From Paracyclopina nana (lineage: Eukaryota > Arthropoda > Copepoda > Cyclopoida > Cyclopettidae), in NCBI GenBank assembly GCA_019096065.1, contig JAGUCH010000001.1, positions 16,120,001 to 16,184,000 on the forward strand: a DNA stretch of 64,000 bases. Direction: 5' to 3'. The position numbers and the translations under genes were made by a program. Below the pieces are notes generated by a model. The model did not search any database. It had not been told where the DNA came from and worked only from the letters and a program-made list of their open reading frames with translations. Positions 26,301 through 38,300 of the stretch are shown piece after piece; position 1 is the first letter of the stretch, and each line of letters opens with the position of its first letter.

Positions 26301-29300
26301 ATTACGGAGGCAGAAACTGTGATGAGTGTCAGTACGGATACTACCAATATCCGTCTTGTGACAGTACGTATTTTTTACCATGTAATTCTCGCGTCTCCAT
26401 CATTCATTCAATGGACGTTATCTGAAGAAGAAGAAGCTCGTGTATGGCATGTTAGTAGAAAAAGTTGCCTTTTTCAGCCTGCGACTGCGATCCACAGGGA
26501 ACGGTAGCCGAAATCTGCAATAATCAGACAGGCCAGTGCATGTGTAAGGAGGGCTTCGGTGGGCCCAGATGTGATCGATGTACGCCTGGTTGGTTCGATT
26601 ATCCCAACTGCAAGTCATGCGAATGCTCGCAAGTCGGATCTAACTCGGAGATCTGTGATGCACAGACTGGCCAATGCCCCTGTCATAACAATTATGGAGG
26701 CAGACAATGCATCCAGTGCTCCGCTGGATTTTATGGCTATCCGGACTGCTTAGGTAATTAGTTTTTAATTATGCATTCAACCAACATATGCGAGGTTAAT
26801 GTTGCACGCTATGAAGAGGCCACACATGTTGTTCTTTTTATTCCACAGCTTGTAGATGCGATACTTTCGGCTCCAAGGGAATTTCCTGCGATGACAACGG
26901 CCAGTGTAACTGCAAGTCCAATTTCTTGGGTGTCAAGTGCGACCAGTGCGCGCCGCAACGATACAACTATCCGCAGTGCGAGGAGTGCAATTGCAATCCA
27001 GACGGAGTCACCGAGGACTTTTTCGCCATTGGAGGCTGCGACGCCGTACCTGTGGGATCGCTCTGTACCTGCAAGGTGAACGTGCAAGGCAGGATTTGCG
27101 ACACGTGCAAACCGCTCTACTACAACTTGCAACAATGGAATCCCAAGGGGTGCGAAGACTGTGATTGCCACAGGGCTGGCACCATTGGTGCTCTGGGCGT
27201 TTGCGACACTCACGACGGCCAGTGCGCCTGTAAAGCCCACGTGGACAAGCGGATTTGCAACGAGTGCAAAGATGGCTTTTTTGCTCTGGCTGCCAGCAAC
27301 GGCTTAGGCTGTTCTCATTGCCAGTGTGATGTGGGAGGCACGGAGGGCTCCAAAGGTGTCATGCCCGTCTGTGACAAGGATTCGGGCCAGTGCCAGTGCC
27401 GGGCTGGCATCATGGGGCGGCGATGTGACGAGGTCCAGGATACCTTCTATGTGCCCACCATGCATCAGTTCCAATACGAGATCGAGGACGGATACAGAAG
27501 GGATGGCAGTCCTGTCAGAATTGGCTACGACGAAGATAAATTCCCAGAGTACTCGTGGAGGGGCTATGGCTCCTACTCGCAGCTGCAAGATGAGGTTTTG
27601 CTCGATGTGCCCGTCACAAGTCAATCGGTGTATCGAATGGTATTGAGATACACCAATCCGAACGACTATCCTGTGGTGGGCCAAGTGACGTTGGCCCATA
27701 CTGAGGAATTGCCTTCGGATGGCCCACGTATCAGCTTGACCCATAATGTGCTTTTGCCCCCCACTGGAGACCAGCCTGCATTTGTCACTGTGTCCGGAGA
27801 CAAAGGCATCTATGCGAGCCCTTTCGATCTGAGGCCAGGCCAGTACACGACTGGAGTGAAAATACCCAATACTGACCCTGAGGCCAACGACGTCCTCGTG
27901 GTAAGCAATTCAGTGTACAATCCTACATTTTCCCATTAGGCTTCTTTATGATGATAATGAAGCAGCGCAAGTCATTATTTTTCTTGTGTAGGATTACTTT
28001 GTGCTGCTACCCCATGAGTATTACGAGCCGAGCATACTCAAGCAAGATGTGTACGAGCCTTGTTTGGCGGGGGAAACTTCGGACTACTGCAGGCATTACT
28101 CGTATCCCGACCTCTCAGCCTTCCGCAAGACTTATTCCAGCAATGCTGAAAGGCCCGGGGGAGGCACTGATGTGTATGCTTGGTCAGAGAAGCCAGAGCT
28201 TTTGGCTGAGCTCGGTACACCCAGATTGGCTAGCGTGGCCAAATGGCAGCCAGAGCTGCAGTATCCCGTCGAAGTCGGCGAACCGGGAAAGCATGTCCTC
28301 GCTATCGTCTACTTTACTCCCAATGGCGTCGCGCCTGAGACTCAGCTATCAGTGACAGCTCCAGACACTGGCAAAAGTGGTACATCGCATCATCATTTGA
28401 TATGAATGGCTGATTAAGTATTTTTCTTTCAAGGTGAAAAGACTGGCACGGCGTACATATTCGACTGTCGGTATACGACACTTTGCCGACAAGTGGTGAC
28501 TGATGATGAAGGCCGCGTTCAAGAGTTCAACTTTACCTCAAATGAAGCCATGGTGAAGCTGAAGGGCATCGATGTGGAAAATTCCAAGGATTATGGCATC
28601 GACTCCATTGTGGCCATTCCTCTGAAAGATTGGTCTCTGGATCTCGTTACGCCCAGCTCGGAGTGTGTGAGGAAAGATGGCGTGTGCATCGCAGCCGTTT
28701 TCCCTGATGCCCCTGATGAAAGCGTAGTCTTGCCCTTTAATCAAGACTCTGCCCAAGAAGAGTCTTCTGAGAGGCCAAAGGGAATAATTGATAACGATGC
28801 TAATCTTCTTTACGTTGATGAGCTGACACCCATCACTGACATTCATGGCAAGGTTCCCAAGCCAGGGCTTTATGTCCTCGTGGCCCAATATTACCAGCCT
28901 GACAAACCAAGTAAGCAAAGCTATATTTCTTGAGGGAATCTGAGGTAATTCCCTCGCTGGAACTTTTCCCATGTTATGACAAAGCTTAACTGATCTCTTT
29001 CAATTATGAAGGACAATCCCCAGTTCTTTTCCTCTTATGGCTTACAATCTATGGTGGCGAGCCGGGTCAGGCCTAGCTGCCAACTCTTGTTGTATAGCGC
29101 CCTCTGCAATATTTAGTATGCTCATTGTACTGAATTGTAGAGGGCGCTTCTGTTTTTTGAATCATCGTGACCCTGCACGGAAATTTCGTGCATGAATTGA
29201 GCGACCTTGGCTCAAAATGATAAATCATCTGATGCTTGATCTCCTTTAATGGGAATGAACAATCAGAGAGAAAGCATTAATCAGACCGCTCCATGCTCTT

Positions 29301-32300
29301 GAGTAAAACATTTCGATGTACCCGTTTTCTATTATTGAGTAGACGGTATTGGCAACCTCTGCCAGCTTTGCTACAATTCCTTTTTTTCCTTTTTAGCTTT
29401 TGAAGTTCCCGTGAACATTTCATATGCCAACGTGGGGGAAGGTAAGCAAAGTTTGACAAAGTAGAAAGCCTTGCTTAATTCCGCATGCCCACAGATCCCG
29501 ACATTGAAACTTTGATGAACAATGGTCAATTCTACGAGGCTGTGCTGCCTTTGCCAACTTGCAGATCCAATTCGGGCTGCAGATCTGTGGTGGAGACCAA
29601 GGATCCCAATAGCGCCAACAAATTCAATTTGAACGAAGCTTTCCATATTATATCAAATGTGAGCTCGTCTTGCCTTTGAAGAAGAACGAAAATATTTTTT
29701 CCCGTCTCTACTTCTCTTGCAGAATCCTCAAGGAAATCCAGTTTGGTTGGAAAGCATCGCGGCAATTCCTGCTGAAAGTTTCACTGACGACTTTCTGCAA
29801 CCCGAGCAAGTGGATGGAGCTCGAGATTATTCAACGCAATGTGGACTAGACCATTTCTACATAGATCCAGAGGAGCAAGGTACTACTGACCTTTGAAAAA
29901 ATGAAAGTGGGCTTTTATTAATGATACCAAGTGTGCTCTCTAGCATAGAGCTCTCTAGAGTCGAGAGAAGAAAGTGCTTTTAACCATAAAGCTCTGAAAA
30001 CACACTTAGTTTTTGGACCCCAAGTCCTTTTTGCTCCACTCATCTCCTTTTTGCCTCTTATCCAATTTGAGCAGCACTTGAAAAAGAAAGAGATGAGAGA
30101 TGTAAGAGGAGAGTCGTCGTCATATTAAAAAGTTAACCTTTGACAACAAACTTCAAAGGCTCTCCTTTTCCAGCACTCAAGTCTAATTTCTCGTTTGCAG
30201 GCTTTTGTCGAGCTGCAGTCATTTCTATTGCATCTGATTTCAATGGAGGAGCCCTCGAGTGCGAATGCAACATGGAGGGAAGTTTGGAGCATTCATGTGC
30301 CAAGGTGGGGGGCCAGTGTCCCTGCAAAGACAACATCATTGGCAGGCAATGTACGAGGTGCAAGCCTGGCTTTTTTGGATATCCAAACTGCAAGCAGTGC
30401 AAATGTCCACCAACAGCCCAATGCAACGAAGAGACGGGTAATCTAAAATTGCTTTCCAATTTTGCCTTATTTAGCATGTTTCTTTGACATTTAGGCGAGT
30501 GTATTTGCGCTCCTCATGTGACTGGCACAGAGGAAAATCCTTGCAGCCAATGCGAGGAAAACACCTTTGGATATGACCCCATTACTGGTTGCCAAGAGTG
30601 CTCTTGCATCACTGAAGGAACCATCAATGGAAACATGTCTTGTAGCCTGGACAGTGGAGCCTGCTAGTAAGTTTTTTTGTGTGTTGAATGCTGCCACAAA
30701 TTTGGTAACCTCTTGCGTCGCCGTTTTTGAGAGAGAGGAAAAAAGTTTGTTCCAAGGCCACGAAACTCGTCTCCGTCGCTGTCGTGTTCTACACCAACTT
30801 CTTCAAGATTCGCGTTCTGTAGTACTACATTAGAGATAAATGGTAATGGATTTGCCAAGATGCGCATTGTGACAGCCTTTCCCTCCTTCCTCGGTGGGTT
30901 AAGCTGCGTTACTCAACTTTTTGCGAGAGGAAAGTTCACAAGAAGGAGCACCTTGAGATTTTGGTATTCCAAAGGATTTTTCTCCCTTTTTTGCTCCTCT
31001 GGCCAGAGCATAACAGAAGAAACTTGTGTGTTACTGTAATTCGAATTACGAGAGTGTAACGAGAATGGAAAGCTGAGGGAAAAAGTTTGCTCTCCTCATT
31101 TTCTTCTGTAGCAGCTAGGAGGACGTTGTTCATAATGAAACGCTCGCATTTTTTGTCTTTTTTAGCTGCAAAGAAAACGTGGTTGGTCGGGTGTGCGACC
31201 ACTGTGCCGCGGGATATTACCAGTATCCTGACTGCCTGCAGTGCCCTTGCGATCTGCGAGGGGCCACGCAGGATATTTGCAATCAGGTAGGCCGTCGAAT
31301 TCTTGCGGAATACGAATGAGTTGTTGATTCAGTTTCTTCTCGATACAGGAGTCCGCAGAGTGTATGTGCAAGGCCAACGTTGAGGGGGCAAATTGCGACA
31401 CTTGTAAGGAGGGAACTTTCGACCTGCAGCAAATGAACCCAGATGGATGCACGAACTGCTTTTGCTCTGGGAAAACGCTCTACTGCCAAAGCCATGACAG
31501 GCTCGTGAGAACCAAGGTAATAATCATCACAAGTTGCCTGATCAAAGAAATTCAATTTGCTCGAAATTGCCTCGAGGCTTCAACTTCATAAAATGCATTT
31601 CTAACAAGCCATGAAATTACAACGTTATGCCAAGCTCCGCATTATATTACCAAATACCAGCACTACTTATTCTATGAGATTGATTTTCGTGTAAGTATTG
31701 CATAATGTGGCATATTTTGAAAATGCAAAAATGGCTAGCCGATAATGGATGGCAAATCTGCCAGATGCTTATTCTGATGCAGGTTGTTTATGTATGGTAC
31801 GTAGATGATGAATATGCAAATAAAGTAGATACTTGTTGTCTCAAGTATATAGGAAAGCCAATAAGCTACTCTGGTATGCAATGGGAGGTAAATCTCCAAT
31901 ATTTGCTTAGGTCGAAACCATGGAAGGTTGGTCGATGTCCTCGTTCAAAATCTCGAAAACCTTGGCGGCCAAAAAGTTGCAAGATCAAACGTTGCCCAAC
32001 TATTCAGGCGAGTTGGCCGTTTCTTTCACTGCCTACCCAAGCGTGGACTTGAGTTCGCACACGCTTTATTTCAAAGCTCCAGAGGCGTTTTTGCGCAATC
32101 AAATCAATTCCTACGGTGGAAAGCTCTCCTACCAGCTCACCTATTATGGCTTCAACATGGACCCAGCAGCCTCCAAAGCTCCCGACGTGCTCCTCGTGGG
32201 CAATGGCATCACTCTGCTGTTCCACTCCAGCCTCAAGCTGAGGCTGAACGAGGCCATCAACATTTCCGCGCCTCTCGACCCTTATTATTGGGTTCTGCCA

Positions 32301-35300
32301 TCTGGAGCACCCATTGACCGACCCAAGCTGATGGTGGTGCTCACAAATTTGGACGGAGTCTACTTAAAGGCCAGTTATGGCCTTGATGTCGACGGCCAGG
32401 CCAGGCTCTCCAGGGTGGCTTTGGACTCTGCTGTCGAGGTGCCAGGCGATCGGGAGATGACTGAGCAGGATCTGGCTGATCAGGTCACAAGGTAAAATTA
32501 CTTTGATCGTGGTATCCAGGAAAATAGCCTTGGTAATAACTGTTATTTTGAAGCGTGGAGAAATGCGCGTGTCCCGAAGGATATCATGGCTACTCATGCG
32601 AGGACTGCGCCGTCGGCTTCTACCGCGGCCAGGAAGGCCCATTCGGTCCCTTATGTGTGCCTTGCAATTGCAATGGTCACGCAGATACCTGCCATCCCAT
32701 TACAGGAGAATGTATCAGCCTCCAGCCTCCGAGTGAACTCGACCTCGAGCCTGAAGCCCTCGTGCGATTCTGCCACTTCAGGCCGGACCTATGCTCGCTG
32801 GTCGAGGACGAAGAGGTACAATCATCTAATCAGCTAACTGTGCCTAATTTTTTTGTGCCCACTTCAGCATTGTGGAGATAATACGACGGGAGCCCATTGT
32901 GAAAAGTGCGCAGAGGGATTTTTCGGAGACGCAACGGGAGGATCGTCTAATGACTGCCAATCATGCCCCTGTCCATTACCTGAAAATAAGTAAGTGCCCT
33001 CATTGTTTACACGTCTCGATATTTTTTGTTCCTCTCCAGAAAGATATGTATAATTTAGGCCAAAAATGCTCTCTTTTGTTGCGGTTTTCCACTATTGCAA
33101 CAGAGCAGAGCTTTGCAAGACCCTTGGGAATATCCCTCGTTTTTCTTCGTGATAACCATCAAGACTTTATTATCCTCTTTGCTGTAGCCAGGAAATGTGT
33201 AACTTTGCTCCACCAGAATGACCCTAAAAGGTCGCATTTTCACTGTATGGCACAATTTCGGAGGAGGGCTGCTGACACATGTCCTGTTAGCTAAAAGCTG
33301 TTGGTGTGCTGCGTGGTGTGCATTAGGAGAAAAGTTGAAAACTGTCATCAAAGTTGCTGACTTGGCACTCTCTCACTTCCTTTCTATTCATGTCTCTTTT
33401 AGATCGCTCTATTGATATATAGATCACAAAGATCATAAAGATCGTAAAGATCACTGATCTTTGTGATCTATAAATGGACATTTTTTGTTAATGCTTAGAT
33501 TATAGTGGTGGACGCGCTAGCAAAGTGATCTATGTATGGACATTTTCTATTTATAGAAAACAGAGATTCATATTTAGATCACAGTCAGTGTTTATGATCT
33601 GCACATTTTTTTCAAAAGTCTAGGGTAAACTAAGGCCTTGTTCACCTGCAATAATATTAACAAAATTAGGTGCGACATAATCTAATATTTGCAAATATCT
33701 GGTACTTATAAAATCATTTTTCAGATTTTGACTTCGGAATTGGTCTTTTCCTATCAAAAGCCATCCAACACCAACATTAAAATTCTCAGTGTTTCAGTAT
33801 TTCTCTCCAGTATTTTGACAAAATAACAGCCATAATATGCAAGTGAACAGGCCCTTGATTGATTTATTTGAAAAGGCAGACTATTTCTCTGTTGGCTCTG
33901 GGATATTTTACTCATTTTATTTTACTCATTTTATTTTACATAGTTTGGTAAGGGAACAGGGTATTTAGCGCTCAGGTTGGTGTGAGTTGCAATAAAAAAG
34001 AAAGGAACTAAAAGCCAACTAATACTGTATGAAATTGAAATTGCTCTTTGGCATTTTGTCTCCACTGTTCTGAAAGACTGAGTTTATGAAAAATATTAGT
34101 AATATTGACACCATTTTGATTTAAGACAGAATAATATTGCATTCTTCAGTCAAGTCTTGCATTTTTAAATAAATCAATGTAGCTTATCCTAGGCTAAGTA
34201 AAAAGCTGTGTAGAGTCTTCAATTAATGTTCTTAAAAGGACCACTTATAGATCATAAACACTGATTGTGATCTAATTATGAATATCAGTTTTCACTAGCT
34301 AGAAAATGTCCATATATAGATAAGCTTAGCTAGCGCGTCTACCACAGTGATCTAAATATTTACAAAAAATGTCCATTTATAGATCACAAAGATCAGTGAT
34401 CTTTACGATCTTTATGATCTTTGAGATCTATGTATGGATGGAGCCCTTTTAGATGGCTTCTTCAAAAGTCAGAGAGGTATTTTTCCTTGATTTATCAAGC
34501 ATGGGCCAAGGCTTTCTAATTTATCCTGAGCCACGCTGAAAGAGCAACTTTTTTCATCTAGAACTTTTTAAATGTGACAGCTGCATTTTTGCATTCGTCT
34601 CCTCCCTCCTTAAAAAAGTATCTACGTGCTTTCACGGTAATGGTCTTGGTTGACGTTTTCTTTGTTGGCGGTAACCGCTGGAAATTGGGATAACTGTCGT
34701 GATTTTGTCAGTTGCTCGTGTTTCCCTTTGTTATGTTGGCGTACAGCAGCAATATGAAGAAGTGCGGCTTAAAGCAAATCTTGCTCTTTCGCGTAACGAA
34801 GAAAAGCCTTGAGAAAACGCTGACATACCAAAGGCTCCCTGATGGTAATGATAGAAGATCAGGAGCTATATGGTGGCAACTTTTATTATGGCAGTTAATG
34901 GTGCTTCTCACACTCCATAAACTTTTATCATAGCATTTTTTACCAATATGCCCCAGCCCCATAAAATTAGAAAGCAATTCTCTCACACTCTTTTTTTTTC
35001 AGTTTCGCCTTCTCCTGCGAAGCTCTCAAAGAAGGAGCTACAGAGGACTATTGCGAGTGCAAACCTAACTACGTTGGTGGAAGATGCGAGCACTGCGGTC
35101 CAGGCTATTATGGCCAGCCAGAAGTTGTGGGTGAGGAGTAGCTTATTGCACAGTTGTCATGTGTCACTTTTTTTACTGCCTCTGTTTTTTTCAGGGGATA
35201 TCTGCAAGCCTTGCAAGTGCAATGGAAACATCAATACCACCGATCCTGAAGCTTGTGATCGAGTCACTGGAGTGTGCAAAAAATGCCTGCTCAATACTTT

Positions 35301-38300
35301 CGGCGACGGCTGCGAGCGGTGTGCTGATGGATTCTTCGGAGATGCAATTTCGCTCAAGAATTGCCAGGGTAACAACTCTCGGATACATTCCTGGAAATCC
35401 TTAATAAAACATCTGCCTTCCAGCTTGCGAGTGCAACAAGCAAGGCACAGATCTTTGTGATTATTTCACTGGAGAGTGCTCGTGCTTCCCCGGCGTTGAG
35501 GGGGTCAAATGTGACCAATGTATGCCAGACCACTGGGGCTACGACTCCGGAGAACCAGTAAGAAGCCTGAATGTCAAGTGCTTGAATATATTGTCTATTC
35601 TTACTATGTTTTAGGGATGCACTGCTTGTGAGTGTAGTGAGGCCTCCTATGAGACGCAATGTGACCTACTAAATGGGCAATGCCGATGCAAGCCGGGAGT
35701 GTCTGGGCAAAAATGCGACCGATGCCAAGCAGGCTTTTGGAATCTCGGACCAGAGGGTATACCATAATTATGAGCTTTGTATTTAAGAAAGGCTTCACCA
35801 TTAGCTGATGCAGGTTGCGAAAGCTGTGGATGTAACACTGACTTTGCTGTGGGCGGAACTTGCGATCAAGTCACGGGCCAATGCCAATGTCTGGAAGGAG
35901 TCATTGGCATGAATTGTGATCACTGTCCTACTCACTGGGTCTTGGTCGTCAATGAAACCAGGACCGAGAAGCCGGAGTGGAAAAAGCACTTTGATTACGA
36001 AGAAGGATGCTTCCCCTGCTCATCCTGTGTGTCTGACATCCTCGAGGCCACTGAGGCCCTCAATGCCACGTTGACCCCAATTCGCTTGGAGTTCGGTGGC
36101 GTTGAGTCCTCGTACTTCGCCTTCCGGAGGCTCAAGTACATCGAGAACGACGTGGAGAAGTTGATGCCAGAAATCGAACTGCTCAACCCACTTGAAGGCT
36201 CACGACGATTGCAACCCCTAGAAAATCAAGTTGGAGATCAACAAAAACGAGTCAAGAGTCTGATTGTGGACTACAAATTGAACTTGATGGAGGAGCTGCA
36301 GAAAGAGGCCAAGGAGCTGGGATCGATGGCCTCGGTGGCAGTGGATGACATGAGCACGTTCAACCTCCTCATCAAGCAAGTCACTTCAGAAATGAAAGAA
36401 ATTGCCGATGGCCTCGGATCTGGCGTGACTCCGGAGCAAATCAAGACCTCGGTGGACTTGGGCAATCAGTGGCTGGATATGATGAGAAAGGTGGATTTCC
36501 AACAGGACCGCGCACTTGCCAATGAAAAGTTCAAAATCGCCATGGAGTTGGTGAACAGTGTGAAGGAGTTTGCCAAGCCTGTGCTCAGCTTCCAGGGCAA
36601 TGTTTCTGCCGAGGCTGCCAGGATCAAAGAGTTAGCCTTCAAGTTGGAGGATTTGCAGCAAAACTCTGAAAAGTCCAGGGATATGCTGAGGTTAGCGAGC
36701 ACTTTGAACTTCCGGAATGCCGAGCCTCAAGCTGGGTACAAAGTTGGACGAATCATAGAAATGGTGACAGCCTCCGAGGCCAACAACCAACTTGGCTCCG
36801 ACTTGAATCGTGAGGCTGACAGATCCACTGATCGTGCAATTGATGCCTTCTCGAGTTTATCCTCGCGCAGCCAGCTCATATTGAATAACATCGAGTCCTT
36901 GGATAAAAAAGTTGACGCTGATCGCGTTGGCCTCGCTCGCAACTTTGAGCTGTTGAAAGAGGCTGCTGAGCATGCCAATCTTTTGGAGCAGCAAGCCTCC
37001 GTGTTGGACGACGACGTCGAAAATGCCAAGAGTCCGGCCTCCAGAGCTATCGAGGCTGCCAATGCCTACTCCAATATTGCCACGGCTTTGCGAAATGCCA
37101 CCCAGCATGCCAATAAGGCCACCAAGGCTGCAGAGGAGGCCTCTAGCATGGTAATTGAGGAGTAATACTTTTGCGTGCAATCCTTTTAAAATTCAAATTT
37201 CAGTCTGTGGGAGTTGGTGCCAAGGCGACGCAGTCTCGTGAGAGGACGCAGCAATTGTATGAAGCAGCCTCAAATAACAGGGATGAATTGAATAGAAGCA
37301 TTCAACCTGGCATCGAGGCTGCTCTTGTGGACATTGAACGCGTGGCCAAAAATAACAAAGAGACCAAGCAAACCGTGGAGTTTGTGGCCAAGTAAGCTTA
37401 TTGCCATACATAATTAATTGCATAGATTAAAGTTGGGCCATACGCTAGGGAGCTGAGTGGAATGAAGGATTTGTCTGAAAAACTCAAGGAGACTGTAGTT
37501 AACGCAACTGACGCTGAAAATGTTGCCCATGACGCGTTGGCCTCTATTGATGCTAGAGCTGAGGTCATCAAGGATAGCATCAAAGTGGCCAAGAATCTTA
37601 TGGATGATAGTGCAGCCATCAAATTTGCTGTGGATGCCACGAAGAAAGCCCTCGCTGATCTCGAGACCCGAAGGCCCAAAAGAGAAGCCGAGGATGTGGA
37701 CAAAAGGCTGAATGTCCTCCGAGGCGCTGGCTCCAGAATTGCTGACCTACGCAGCAACGTGACCAAAATGATGAACACTCTCAAGAGTAGATTAGCCAAT
37801 GTTCGTGAAAAGATTTCTGGCATCCAGACTGGTATCTCGTTCGAGCAGGGATCCCACCTGGAGCTTCAGCCTCCGCCCAAAATTGAAGAATTGGCCATCA
37901 ACACTCACATCCAGTTGTACTTTAATGTCACCAAGTCTGCTGTGGGAGGTGGCAAGGCCTTTTTGTTCTACCTTGGTAATGTTGAGGGCACTCATTCGAA
38001 AATGCCACTGACGTCCACTGATGACTTCATTGCTGCGGAAATCGTTGACGGAGGTCGTGTCAAGCTCACAGTGGACATGGGAGCTGGTGTGGCTGAGGTC
38101 TACTCCAACTCACCAATAACATACGGCCAATGGCACCAACTCATAGTGGATCGAAGGGGATACTACATCACTTTAACACTCAGGTCTGAAGACGGAGTTG
38201 GAGAGGTCTCCGAAGACATCCAGGAAAACGAAGCCTTGCCCAGACGTGACATGTATGGTCGACCTTTTGGAGCCGTGTTCAACCTCCATAAGGACTATTC

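Noticed and set aside
26809-27744. Minus-strand frames of 143-146 codons opposite the laminin LE repeats
   Set aside because: Antisense shadows of the long laminin exon 26849-27900, which shows LE cysteine spacing on the plus strand.
31705-31910. Open frame running into laminin exon 20
   Set aside because: The part before 31911 lies in intron 19; the acceptor tttgcttag at 31910 and the L4 domain start (VETMEGW) fix the exon start.
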